Of a stretch of 64,000 bases of DNA, positions 34,331 through 45,399 are shown one piece after another. The notes under the pieces are model-generated. The model was not told the DNA's origin and ran no database searches. It saw nothing but the letters and a program-made list of their open reading frames with translations. Origin of the DNA: Patiria miniata (lineage: Eukaryota; Echinodermata; Asteroidea; Valvatida; Asterinidae); the NCBI RefSeq assembly GCF_015706575.1, contig NW_024037074.1, positions 27,083,334-27,147,333 of the forward strand, in the 5' to 3' direction. How positions within the stretch are numbered: position 1 is the first letter of the stretch; each line of letters opens with the position of its first letter. Position numbers and translations under genes: made by a program.

Positions 34331-34829
34331 TCCGTAACACGTGAGGGCGGTCTTTCTATACGTTTTCCAAACCTCAGATTCGCTTCAGCTGTGGTGACAT
34401 AATACGTTAAGTTGTGCCTATTCGACCTATTGCTACCATCACATTTCGTTCTTAATGACAGGGCTTGCCGGGTATCATACAGTTTCTTTTAATTTCATCT
34501 GGACAATAAAATCTAATTTAGTATGGGTTAGAAAATCTAGAATACTATTATTCTTGTTTGGTTTATTAAATGCGTTCGCAATAATAAAGCCAATTCAGGA
34601 TGGATCGTTAGGCGGAAATCGCTCATGTATAAATGGACACATGCATAAAGCCGTGTATTCAAGCATCTTCCTTTTCTATCTTAGTTGTTTTTCTGTGTAT
34701 TGCTGTTATCTTTTGTCATTAAACTGTGGCATTTCGTGTCTTTGTCTCGTTAACTTTGAAAATGTAATTAAACGTGCATTCACCCTTAGGCATGGAGGGC
34801 CAGAGTTTCCACTTAATGCAGAGGCCAGG

Positions 34830-35139
34830 AGAAAACAAAATCGCGACCCGAGCTGTTCTGACTTTCTAGCTTGGAGCCTCGCGCACCGGCGCTACGATAA
34901 ACGTAGTGTACACAGAGCAGAATTACCATTCGTGCATATGAATAATTAATAAGCCATAATTCCAAAACCCTTTGACCTATAGTCATTACATTTCTTGGGT
35001 ATGTTCATGATCAGTTGTTCTATGCATGTACCGAGTTTCAAAATGTTTCGTCCCTCGAAGGCTGAGATCTTAGGGGGGCGGATCCCCCTACCCCGTCTGA
35101 GAGATGGTCAAAATAACCCGGCCCTTTTAGGGTTAATTA
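34830..35139. mobile_element. Partial inverted copy of the GGGCCGGG MITE
   Basis: It shares CGCGACCCGAGCTGTT, CCATAATTCCAAAACC, TTTGACCTATAGT and the end TAACCCGGCCCTTTTAGGGTTA with the intron-11 element at 14.85-15.29 kb, in the opposite orientation. The far end is missing. Confidence 0.75.
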
Positions 35140-35472
35140 TAAGCATAATCTAATGATGAAATCATACACATGCCCAAACGTTCAGGCATAATTATATGCG
35201 TAGCAAGTGCATCCTTCACCCGTGGTGAATAGCGCGTGGCTAGTGTTTTTGCCTACAACTACTACCAACATTCATGACGGTGATCAAATGTGAGTAATTT
35301 GTTATGTATCAATCACTAACCACGTGTCTGGATGGGTCACCAACACGCACGCATTATCCACCTATGAGACTATGTCTATAGCTGTAATCCTGGAAAAGAT
35401 TTTAGGTGTGCCAGTGCAACGTGTATAATAGCCCGGCCCACCCAAACGATTACGGTTTGTGGTGTGTTGATT

Positions 35473-35491
35473 GACAGCGCGCAGGGACCAA
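35473..35491 (+). promoter_or_regulatory. Conserved 5' block of C1q gene 1
   Basis: GACAGCGCGCAGGGACCAA is identical at 40,440-40,458 in front of the second C1q gene, and the following bases (CCAC or TCAC) are similar. It sits at or just before the putative first exon. The second copy reads CCAATCAC, a CCAAT-box-like word. It is a likely core promoter or start region. Confidence 0.55.
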
Positions 35492-35650
35492 CCACAATTC
35501 GGAACACATTCAGTGATCAGGAAATCGAAAAGTTAAAACTAATAAAAGGAAAGGAAAGCCGCTTCACTCCTCACACCGACTTGGCCTACAACTCATCCTC
35601 ATCTTCCGACGAAAATCTGAGAGAACTGATTTCAAGAACGAGATTTCAAG
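35473..35650 (+). other. Putative non-coding first exon of C1q gene 1
   Basis: The block ends at a TTTCAAG/GTGAGT donor. The paralogue has the same arrangement, ending ACTTCAAG/GTAAGT. The body diverges between copies without keeping a reading frame, as expected for a 5' untranslated exon. The transcription start is not determined. The intron runs to 37,623 and contains only AT-rich DNA plus three AGATCGTGAC words at about 36.09-36.15 kb. Confidence 0.55.
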
Positions 35651-37623
35651 GTGAGTTTCGTTTTCTGTAGGACATGCATTAAGATAGGAGAAGTTGTAAC
35701 AGGTATTTTTATCAAAATCATTTTTATTACCTCTTCCTTCCCTACCGTTGTCACGTTTAAAATATAAGCTTTCAAACGGATACGGTAATATTTGTTTCAT
35801 ACATGTATTGTATACAAAGTAACTAGAATAAGAACTTGGGAATATCATTTATCTCAACGCATGCTTATGTAATGAAAATGTAAACAATTCAAAAGATGAA
35901 AGTATTTGTTTTCCATAACGACTGGATTCTTTAGTTCTCAAAAAGGAAAGCAGTCGGCAATTGGACTCACAGCAAAGCATCTTTTCAAGATAACAATTGT
36001 TGGTTCAACTGAATATAAACGGTGATTACAGACTTGATAATTATCTCTATTTGTGTCCAGTGGGGTATAAGCCGTGCGTGTTTGTCACAAACAGATCGTG
36101 ACTGAATTGGAGAGAGATCGTGACTAAATTTGGGACAGATCGTGACAGATTTTGCGACTCTATTGCTTATATAGCCTACCGTGCCGATTTATTTTTTCTT
36201 TTCTTTTTTGGCTATTTTTTTTTTCAATCAGAAATCTACATGTCAAACAAAATAGTGCAACTACTTTTGTATTATTTATGTTTGTTAAAATAAAGCTAAA
36301 GAGGTGGATTTTTTTTTCTGGACTTGGTTCACAGCTACATCACGATAAGACATTATGAAATGCCTGTCATGCCTGCTATCGGTGCTAACATCTAAAATCT
36401 ATTAACCTAGCTAGCAGTTGCTAAATTTGAATCCATTTGTAATTTTGTATTACGTTTATCGTGCATGATGTATGCTTTCTGGTGAGCTGAAGGCTTTTTT
36501 TACAACACAATGTGATATTTTTCTCCATGTGACAACAGCCATCCAAATAATACAATTACATAAATTAATGAGAGATTTTCCCGGCCAATTTCGCAAAAAT
36601 AGCATTTGAATTCATCTTGATAGTGGTCAATTTGATGCGAAGTAGCGCCCTGGTGACATTCCCGTGGTTCGTATCAGATGTCAGGCTTTCAAATTCGTTT
36701 TAAGACTTGACATTTTCATGCTAAACTCATCCTAAATTGAAATTATATCATTCGGTTTTAGTGATCATTCAATTTAGCAGTCGGTTTGGTCAAGGGTCAT
36801 TTGCATGAAATTCTTGTTTTCGTTTTCATTTCCGCGCATTCTATTTAGCACATTTTGCATTCAAAATAAAAGAAAACGAAGGTATACGATGCGTCGAGTC
36901 TTTTCATTTCTTTAACATTTTCGTAATTTCTGCTTCTTGTCGTCGTCCATTTTTGTGTGTGTTTCTGGCCCTTCCTCTTGGCAGGTTTTCCCGTCTGAGA
37001 TACGTTGTTACAATAATGACCAGGCAGTTGATCTGTTTATGCCAAGATTGTATGCAAAATCAATATAGTCTTGGGCTTTGCCATCGAAAGCTTCGATCAA
37101 ACGATCAAGGTCTACATTTGAAATTCTCATGTAACGCTAATGAGCTGCAGTCACATTGGTATTTCTAGTGCTTCCATCTAACAGTTTGCATGGTGATCAG
37201 AGTAGTGGCAGAGTCTGTGGGAGATAGGTTTATCCATATTCCCAAATTGAAACAAAAGCACATCATCTTATTCTATCTTATTCTATTTCGAATTCCTTTT
37301 ACTTTTCACATATGCCTGCTTAATGCTGAATTCGAATGACCAAACTTACACAGAGGGAAGCTCCGGCGAATTTGGATGCCCGTTCGTGCACTTTTAATTT
37401 GAATGCCCTATTGTTAAAATTGCATTATTAAAATGTGATATTGCATGCTTCTAATGTAAAATTGATTGGTGTTTTCAGGTAATTGGATGTTGATCTCAAC
37501 ATGCATTCAATTTCGTGCGAAAATGGGTGATTGGTCGCCAATTTGGCCGCCAAATCTGCTAACTTGGCCGGGAAAACCTATTTGCTTCTTTATTTTGCAT
37601 TTTTGTATCATTTAATTTCACAG

Positions 37624-38454
37624 ATGCAAATTTGCCTGTTGACCATCTGTTTGATCTCCATCATTTTAAGTCACTCTGTCAAGCTCCATGCTGCTATTTC
37701 TGGGCCAGTTCCCCCGGACGGTGACGGCCCTGCACCTCAGATGTGTCAGACGTGCTGCCAAGCACCGGCGGCTGGCATACCTGGCATACCAGGCCTAGCT
37801 GGAACCCACGGTCAGCCGGGGTCAAAGGGCGATACAGGTGACCAAGGTCACAAAGGTGAGATTGGAGCAATTGGACTAAAGGGTGAGCGGGGCGCTACTG
37901 GGGTCCGTGGGGATAAAGGGGAGGCAGCGACAGGTCCTCCCGGCAAAATGGGTCCGAAAGGTACTTCGGGTTTAGTTGGAGCAACCGGAGAAACAGGTGT
38001 CAAAGGTCAAAAGGGTGAGCCCGGGGAGACTCCAGACGACTCCAACCAGCGGGTAGCATTCACCGTGACGAGAACGAGGGGCTCTACGTTCACATCTTCG
38101 AATCACAACACCCGTATTGCCTTCCAGGAGACTGTGACGCTTCTGCCGGATACCAACTTTGATCACGAGACCGGTACATTCACCTGTAATGTACCTGGTA
38201 CCTACGTGTTCATGTTCTCGATACTGAATAACCGCGCCGGTGGGACCGCCCTTTGGGTTCATTTGTGGAAGAACAACCAGGCGCTTCTCGCATGCCACGG
38301 TGGTGACTTAAGTTACAACGACCAGGTGTCTGGGAGTGCGGTCCTTGTTCTGCAACGAGGCGACACCGTGTATTTGACTGCGCGCGGTAAAATTAATAGC
38401 GGATCAACATATCATTACACATCATTTAGTGGCTTCTTGCTTTACGCCGAATAA
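37624..38454 (+). CDS. Secreted C1q domain protein with collagen stalk, paralogue 1
   Basis: Single coding exon, 276 residues. The start is the ATG directly after a TTAATTTCACAG acceptor; the frame is also open upstream, but that part is intron. Residues 1-23 are a signal peptide (MQICLLTICLISIILS core). CQTCC at about 41-45 probably makes inter-chain disulphides. A collagen stalk runs from 51 to about 138, with 16 Gly-X-Y triplets, a GEAAT interruption, then about 11 more. The C1q head runs from RVAFTVTRT to the end, with the classic close FSGFLLYAE. Such proteins form trimers and act as soluble recognition lectins or complement-like proteins. The ligand is unknown. Confidence 0.92.
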   Translation: MQICLLTICLISIILSHSVKLHAAISGPVPPDGDGPAPQMCQTCCQAPAAGIPGIPGLAGTHGQPGSKGDTGDQGHKGEIGAIGLKGERGATGVRGDKGEAATGPPGKMGPKGTSGLVGATGETGVKGQKGEPGETPDDSNQRVAFTVTRTRGSTFTSSNHNTRIAFQETVTLLPDTNFDHETGTFTCNVPGTYVFMFSILNNRAGGTALWVHLWKNNQALLACHGGDLSYNDQVSGSAVLVLQRGDTVYLTARGKINSGSTYHYTSFSGFLLYAE

Positions 38455-38595
38455 GGCATTGGTAAATTAACAGCATGATGTTGTCCTCATACGTGAAACA
38501 CTTTTCCGTTTTGAGATAATTATTTAAGACAAATAAGTAAAAAAAAAAAAAAAGCTTACAAAAAAGTTACAAGTGCAAAACATTGCAGAAAGGAC

Positions 38596-38601
38596 AATAA
38601 A
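38596..38601 (+). terminator. Candidate polyadenylation signal of C1q gene 1
   Basis: AATAAA lies 142 bp after the stop codon. A second AATAAA follows within about 70 bp. No transcript end is known. Confidence 0.45.
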
Positions 38602-40435
38602 TTCAAATTGTAAAATGTAAAATTATTCGTAATTCTCCTGCGTACCGGATGAACAAAAGCGGAATAAATAACTCTTTTTGAGAAGTATGGCATTTTCTAA
38701 GTTTCCATATACTTTTGGAACTTAAGAAAAAGCATCCAAAGCTGACAGGCCGTCTAAAGCTCCCATATATTTTTTTTTTCTTTTATGTGAAAAAGGTTTT
38801 ATTTCGTGAGTACTTTAGTGCAAACATGGTTCTTTTAAATGTTTTAGTGGCAGTAAAAAGCATTTGTGTCTTGATGTAATAGAGGCCTTCATCATTTATT
38901 TACCTCTTGCCATTATCCGTTAAAATATTTCCAATATATTTCACACATGCTTAACCAGAATTAAAACAGAAACATGTCCTTACTTAATTGACGTCATGTA
39001 TAAATGGAGATATTGTCGTATTTTACTGTCAATTATAATATGGAACCAAAGTGTACAAATACTTGCAAGAGAAATAGCTACTTAAAGGCTTCTTTGGGTG
39101 TTGATACAGTAATGATGAAAACATGGACTGATGTATACGAAAAGAGATAATAAATATGAGCATAATAGGTTTTAATCGTTCTGTCCCTTGATGTGATTTA
39201 TAGGAAACACAGAAAGAAGAGACCTGATGTTTTTAAAGAAAAAAAAACATACTTATACTACGTACAAACCCGAATCATGGTGTGTTCTGATAACAGCTTT
39301 GGTATTTCAAATTGGGGCTTGGCTGGTGGTGGGGGGGGGTAGGGGTGGTTGAGGGTAGTTTGGGTATAATTAACTTAATGGTTAAGGCTTGATATGAGTA
39401 CTGGTGATGTTGAGGGTCGGTTGAGGCTGGCTGGGGCCCGAAGATGGGCTTGGTTTTAGAGTGGTTTGAACACTTGACAGTCGGTATATCATAGGACTAC
39501 GTTGAACGTAACATATTTTTCCCGCTATTATAGGAATTACGTGCCATTCAAAGCTGTTCAAAATAAAATGGAATGAACACAAATTGGGACTAGATTTTGA
39601 TGACACTGGTTTTAATGCCGCTGAGCACTTCGGCAAAATGAGAGACCGGGTTGTAGCCTTAGACGAACTTATTTTCTGGGGCCTTTGCTACACGAACTCC
39701 CGCAAAACACAACACGTGATAGCTGGGATAAAGGGAGGTTGGAAAGAGACAAAATTGCCGACAGACCTCTTCCTGCTGGATGGCAGTGCCAGGATTGTTT
39801 TCCCAGTCATCCAGCAATCGCTTAATCCCACTGTGGGGGACAAATACATGACTTATGAGGGCGCTGTAAAACAAATAATAATAATAAAATAAGGGACGTG
39901 TCTGGACACTATTAGGCAATAGGTGGCGCCATTCGCTACCGCGGAGCCTGTGGGTCAGGCACACAATATTGCCGGCTACGATTTTGCCGACAAACACTTA
40001 CAGGACGACTCCATCCAACCATTGGAAGTGACGATCCCACCTGACGTATATATTTAGTAAAAGTGCATGTTATATAGCCTCATTTGAGTAATGTTGAGTC
40101 CGAGATACTGTTACCTCCAAGCATAACTGCTCGTACGGACGGGACAGGATGGAAACTCTAATTGAACTTATTAGCCTAATATTCATCAGATGGTGAAGAG
40201 GACATCATAAAATGTGAAATACATAAATCCCAACTTGCCTAGCAACAGAACAAGTCGGCACTCACTCTGTGAGGTGGCACAAAACGTTATTTTTATCCAC
40301 CAATAGAACAGTTTAATTGAAGGGAGTGGCATGGTCCGTGATTGGCAGGGTCGGTGTCATCCACAACCAATACAAGGATACAGAGTAAGTCCGTCCCACC
40401 CATACATTCAACCGCCCATAATCTTTGCAAGAAGT
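38602..40435. other. Intergenic stretch between the C1q genes
   Basis: It is AT-rich with a G-rich low-complexity patch at 39.32-39.37 kb. Open frames of about 100 codons on both strands near 39.58-40.0 kb resemble no protein I know. No exon structure is seen. Confidence 0.5.
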
Positions 40436-40439
40436 GATC

Positions 40440-40458
40440 GACAGCGCGCAGGGACCAA
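40440..40458 (+). promoter_or_regulatory. Conserved 5' block of C1q gene 2
   Basis: Identical 19-base copy of the block at 35,473. It continues TCACAAACC, so a CCAAT word spans its end. A similar TCCCACCCA phrase stands 50-60 bp upstream of both copies. Confidence 0.55.
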
Positions 40459-40611
40459 TCACAAACCGGGCAAAGTTCCACAGTCACTGCTCAGGAAATT
40501 CATATCAAGCAAAAAGGCTGAAGTAGCCACTTTGCCCTCATATCGACCACACATTATCCTCACATCCAAACGTCAACTCGACGGAAGTGATTAGAAATAC
40601 AAGACTTCAAG
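40440..40611 (+). other. Putative non-coding first exon of C1q gene 2
   Basis: It runs from the conserved block to an ACTTCAAG/GTAAGT donor. It is similar in length and ends to the first exon of gene 1. The intron (40,612-43,336) contains a hairpin at 40.92 kb, C- and G-runs at 41.09 and 41.62 kb, and a SINE at 42.04-42.24 kb. Confidence 0.55.
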
Positions 40612-40916
40612 GTAAGTGTCTTGCAGTGTGAATCCTTTCGGAGATAATATCCATGCAGATCTTAAATTCAAGGATATTGTCGATGTGTTTAAAGTGTGAA
40701 CCAGCATCTCCCTACCTGTGTTAAGTTTAAATAAAACCGTTGCCTGTGTTAAGTTTAAATAAAACCGTTACAATATTGTAGCCAACAATGAAAATTTGCT
40801 ATAACAAAAAATGCATTACTTTCCCTTTTTGTTTAAAATAGGAATTTAAACCCTGATTGTGGACAGCTGTTCGCCAGCGTCGTAAATTTGACTTAGGAGA
40901 GGGGGACTACAACACT

Positions 40917-40959
40917 GTGGCTACCTTCCAGCACGAAGTGCTGAAAGGTAGCCATAGTT
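40917..40959. other. Hairpin with 19-bp arms
   Basis: TGTGGCTACCTTCCAGCAC and GTGCTGAAAGGTAGCCATAG flank a GAA loop with one or two mismatches. It lies in the first intron of C1q gene 2. Confidence 0.75.
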
Positions 40960-42039
40960 CTTTTTCAAGATGCCCAACAGCCTCAAAATCAATGGGGGAG
41001 GACAACATCTGAAAAATAGTTGTCATATTTTGCTGACAAAACGAATTAAATTATGGGATTATACCATTCCGAAATACCCCCCCCCCTTACCCAGCGACGC
41101 CACTGTAATCCTTTTTTCTCGACTGACACCAGTGTAGCGACGGGTGCCCTGTAGAAGTGCATAATAAAGCGTTCTGACGCAACAATTATTTTCAAGACAT
41201 TTGCATTGAAAGGTTCCAATATTCGCCTGCGCGTATTATGAATCTAATGTTCTCCAACACATAATATGAATCGTATGAATTCGAAAATTTGTTACCAATA
41301 TGATTCATAAGTTTTGAAACAACGTGTATTAATTTTCTAACACAAATGTTTAAATTTCATTAAAATAGAGGCAGTTTTTTGAACATGCCTTTTACTGGGA
41401 ACATTGAGGTCATTACGCGTTCGCGCATTAGGGCAAACGGGCATAATGCCCTTCTGCTGGGCACACGACGTGTGTTAATATTCAACAGTTGTAGCGGGCT
41501 TTTGGTCCTTTCTAAGCAGATTCTGCCATTTAATTCAATAGTAAATGTGTACAGGTACTATTGACGTTTAGTTTAGCAATTTGTCTCAACAACCCGTCGA
41601 GTAACGACGGAGGTTGGGGGGGGGGGTGGAGTTGAGGTTTGAGCCCCACTGCCTCCGACGCTAAGCCACTATTGGGTGACAGCAATACTATCGCTGAAAT
41701 CTTGATCCTTCAAACAAGTATATTTGCTTTTGATTTGTCTTTATATTTTCAAACTCTCTTTGGACAAAACAATTGATATATATTTAATGCCACTTTGCCC
41801 GTTTCTTTACATTTGAAATTAATCAGGGCAGATCACAATGCAGTGTGACATTTCTTTTCTTTAGGCAAGTAAATTATCTAAATCTATCAAAAAAGTCTTG
41901 GTAAATATCGTCTTGACATGTTGACATTGTTGGCTTTGTTGGTGATAAATGTATTGACTTAAGACCTAGATCCAGGTCGTTAAACTAACGCCGGTCAAAT
42001 GACCTTGTTTAAGTATTTTAGTATTATTATTAATCATTT

Positions 42040-42241
42040 CTGGTAATGAGATCAAGGATTCCTCAAAAGCGTCCAAGGCACTGTAGCTCGCAAGCCTGAA
42101 GAAACCTGTGGAGGAAGACAATGAGAAGAAGTTACAGTTTTAGAGGTGGGAGGAAAAGCCCAATCCACATGTTGGCCCATGTGGGATTCGAACCCGGGTC
42201 ACAGCGGTGGAAGGCGAGGAAATTACCGCTACGCCAACATG
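42040..42241 (-). mobile_element. tRNA-derived SINE
   Basis: On the minus strand the head carries a box-A-like GGCGTAGCGGTAATT (42,237-42,223) and a perfect box B GGGTTCGAATCCC (42,195-42,183). The tail continues GGATTGGGCTTTTCCTCCCA and runs into an AT-rich end with TAATAATAATAC words. The anticodon arm does not fold, so it is a SINE and not a tRNA gene. Confidence 0.75.
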
Positions 42242-43336
42242 ACTGTGTGTTTTTTAAGGCAGTTGTAAATCGGACTCAGTAAAATCAGAGATCGATAGTT
42301 GGAAAATCCCCTACCCGGAAAAGAATAGAAAATAGAAATATACATAAGCTCCTAATTCAGCTTAGACTTCAATCAAGTCAGAAATAAGTCAATATCCGTA
42401 ACACACACTTCCATCACAATCTATCCAACACTTCAAATACAATCTATCCCAGAATTCCTTTATCACTGTCTTGCCTTAAGTGCAACAGGTAGCATTATTA
42501 ATAAACGTGTCAATCGAGTGTTTGTTTATGGTGTGAATCGAGGACACACATGTGTGATATCATCGATGAATCGAGGACAGGAACCAAATCGAGGACGACC
42601 CCGATTAGAAAACGTTAACAAAACCCATGGGAGCTGTTGCGAAAAAAAAAATTGAGTGCAAACAAAGGAAAAGGAAAGCGGAACAAAGGATGATCCTCAG
42701 TTAACACCATATACAAACGTGTATTTGTATCATGTATAAGCTCAACAATAATTGGGGCCAAGTTTTTTTTAAAGGAATCTCGCGTACGTCTTTGAAAAAA
42801 AAATCGGAACGGAAAAAGAAATTATGAAACCATGGGAATACATACTGTATTTAAAATTGATGTTTTATACATCAAATCGAGGAAAGATTCGGTCATGGAA
42901 GATTCCCTTAATTTCTTATCTACAAAGCAACACAGTGACGTGTGTGTGTTCCGAAATATGTCGATCGAATAAATCAATTAAAATCATTGTACATTCATCT
43001 TGATTTTACTGTTCAACTATTATAAAATTACTTCTTTTGCTCGTATCTGTTATCAATTTCTCGGTTTTTTTTGTATTGCTGGTTATGACTAAAACCATTT
43101 TATGAAAGTGTAAACGTCATTATTTCTTCTCATATTAGACACTGAAACCATTCTCTGAGATGATCGTTTAAGGAAAGTCAAAACAAACATACAAACAAGT
43201 CTGTTTTGTGAGGTGTAGGGCTGTAATTTTTTTTTTCCGAGTGATGTGTGCCCATTACTGATTTGTTTTTGTTTTTATTATTTCACATTGATTACAGTCC
43301 TGAAAAAAAATGGTTTGTATATTTTATTTTTTACAG

Positions 43337-44149
43337 ATGAATATTTGCTTGGCAGCAATTCTTTCAATCGTCATCTTTCTGGCTAACTCTGTCAAGCTCC
43401 GAGCCTCCACTACTGGGCCAGTTGTCGCAGATGATAACAGTCCTGCATCTCAGGGCTGTCAGACGTGCTGCCAGGGACTGGCTGCAATACCTGGAATACC
43501 GGGTATGCCTGGGCTTTCCGGACCTATCGGCCCCTCTGGCTTAAAAGGCGATGCGGGTGAGCCTGGTTCGAAAGGTGATAAAGGGATGATTGGCCCAATG
43601 GGTGAACTAGGAAGACCTGGAAAGATTGGGCCTAAAGGAGACGATGTGCTGGGCCTACCCGGTGAGATGGGTCCAAGAGGTCCTCGAGGATATGCTGGTG
43701 AAAGTGGTGCCATAGGTCCAAAGGGTGAGCCGGGGGACACCCAAACCATTCACCGGGTGGCATTTACTGCGACGAGGACCAGCAACACGGAAACATCTAC
43801 CAGTAACGACTACCCTTTGCCCTTCCAGGAGACCGAAACGCTTTTGCCGGGTACCAACTTTGATCTAGAGTCCGGCACTTACACTTGTAATGTACCTGGC
43901 ACGCACGTGTTCATGTTTTCTGTGCTCAAATATCCAAGCAGTTCAGTGTGGGTTCATCTTGAGAAAAACGGGTATAAGGTTGTTTCAGGTCACAGCAATG
44001 ACGATGGGGTTTATGAGCAGGTGTCTGGGAGCGCTGTGTTGGTTCTCCAGCGAGAAGACAGGGTGTATTTAACCATGTCCGGTAGGGCTCGAAGTACATC
44101 TGGCTTTCGCTACATCTCATTTAGTGGCTTCTTACTGTACGCCGAATGA
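43337..44149 (+). CDS. Secreted C1q domain protein with collagen stalk, paralogue 2
   Basis: Single coding exon, 270 residues, starting at the ATG directly after a TTTTTTACAG acceptor. Signal peptide MNICLAAILSIVIFLANS, then VKLRA and CQTCCQ as in paralogue 1. The collagen stalk starts at residue 53: 16 triplets, a GDDVL interruption, then about 10 triplets ending GEPGDT. The C1q head runs from RVAFTATRTSN to FSGFLLYAE. Head and signal regions are clearly alike, while stalk triplets differ at most X and Y positions. It is likely a secreted trimer with innate-recognition function, by family. Confidence 0.92.
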   Translation: MNICLAAILSIVIFLANSVKLRASTTGPVVADDNSPASQGCQTCCQGLAAIPGIPGMPGLSGPIGPSGLKGDAGEPGSKGDKGMIGPMGELGRPGKIGPKGDDVLGLPGEMGPRGPRGYAGESGAIGPKGEPGDTQTIHRVAFTATRTSNTETSTSNDYPLPFQETETLLPGTNFDLESGTYTCNVPGTHVFMFSVLKYPSSSVWVHLEKNGYKVVSGHSNDDGVYEQVSGSAVLVLQREDRVYLTMSGRARSTSGFRYISFSGFLLYAE

Positions 44150-45395
44150 AAAAAAGAATACCCATTCCCATTCCTTTGTTGCTGTCTCTTTTTTTTTTTT
44201 TTTTTCTTGTTTGCTGTTCTGTTTTACCATATACTGTAAAGAATGTTTTGATTTCTTTCAAATCAAAAGCCAGTTGTCATGTATGTTGGCAAGCTTACGG
44301 GCATTTAATTAGTACTTAGCTCATTAGCCGCTTGTTTATATAATGTATGATGTATACATAGAAATGAATTACTTTTATGAAACAATTATCGACTATTGTC
44401 GTACATTATACAATTGACTCAAACAAATTAGGGCTAATTTCATATCTTAGCGACTTGTATACATGCTTTTTGATCAGCAAAACTGGAAAACAGCCGAATT
44501 CCAAACAATTCAAATTGTCAATGGCTGGTTCTCTTCTTGTTTTTGCTTAGCACTTAAACCTCCTTAAGCAATATTTTACGCTTAATCACAATGAGTGATT
44601 TTACTTAAAAAAAAACAAACGATTTTGTAAGTCGTTTGGTAGTCACTGCTGTGATCATGTATTCTGTTACTCAAGTATTATTAGTATTAATTATGTTATG
44701 GCTTAACTATGTCGCATGGATCCAAAGAATACTTGAAAAAAAGTAAATTCGTTAAATACTCTTCAATTCAATTACAATGTATATAATGCTGCCAAGAAGC
44801 ATGTATTAAATTCATTAACTTTAGACAAAATTCTAAAAGTCATGTGATTGTGGTATAAAAAAATACTTTACCACGGTGAAAATAGACATCACACAATCGT
44901 TGGTGTTCCACGGGACTGAAAGTCAAGAAAAGCAAAAATAAAAAAAAATCTGGAAGCTTAAATATTCATGGTTCAATCTTTGGCTATACAGATACTTCGC
45001 AATAAACGTTTTTTTTTTCTGGTAAGATTAGCCTCGGAACTAAATTTGAATTGGCCTGACAATTGTCATGTTAAAAATTGACAATGTTCTGGGGCACGAT
45101 GGAACTTTGATCACCAAGTGCTAATTTTGAGCCCGAAAACTTCAGTTTAAATGTATTGAATCCGAATTATGAGTCACATTTGTGGCGTTTTGTAATTTTA
45201 TGTGAAACAGTTAGGAACATGTAGTACGTTTATAAGAAAAAACAAAATTCCTGACAAAAAATGTAAGTGACTTCAAATCTGAAACAAAATTATTTATTAA
45301 TTATCCACACTTCTATATATTTAAAATTGCTTGATCTACCATACTGTAATTAAGCTCTCTACAAAGTCCAATAAATGTACAAGATTCTTTAAAAA
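44150..45395. other. AT-rich intergenic stretch
   Basis: 3' flank of C1q gene 2. A long T-run lies just after the stop (44.19 kb) and an AATAAA at about 45.0 kb. I see no gene. Confidence 0.5.
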
Positions 45396-45399
45396 CTAA

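Noticed and set aside
34455..34949. 164-codon plus-strand frame
   Set aside because: It runs into a MITE copy, has no recognisable domain and shows irregular hydrophobic stretches. Probably chance.
35464..35670. 68-codon frame covering the C1q gene 1 first exon
   Set aside because: The paralogous first exon keeps its ends and 5' block but not this frame, so it is better read as an untranslated exon.
37531..37623. In-frame upstream extension of C1q gene 1 (an earlier Met)
   Set aside because: A strong acceptor (TTAATTTCACAG) lies right before the ATG at 37,624, the paralogue has the same arrangement, and the signal peptide fits the downstream start.
39584..39997. About 100-codon frames on both strands
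   Set aside because: No recognisable motif, no splice context, and the two strands are equally open. A decayed mobile-element piece is possible but unsupported.
42170..42241. A functional tRNA gene on the minus strand
   Set aside because: Box B is perfect, but the anticodon arm does not pair and a SINE-like tail follows.
43459..43749. Antisense Pro/Gly-rich frame
   Set aside because: It is the reverse strand of the collagen stalk of C1q gene 2.
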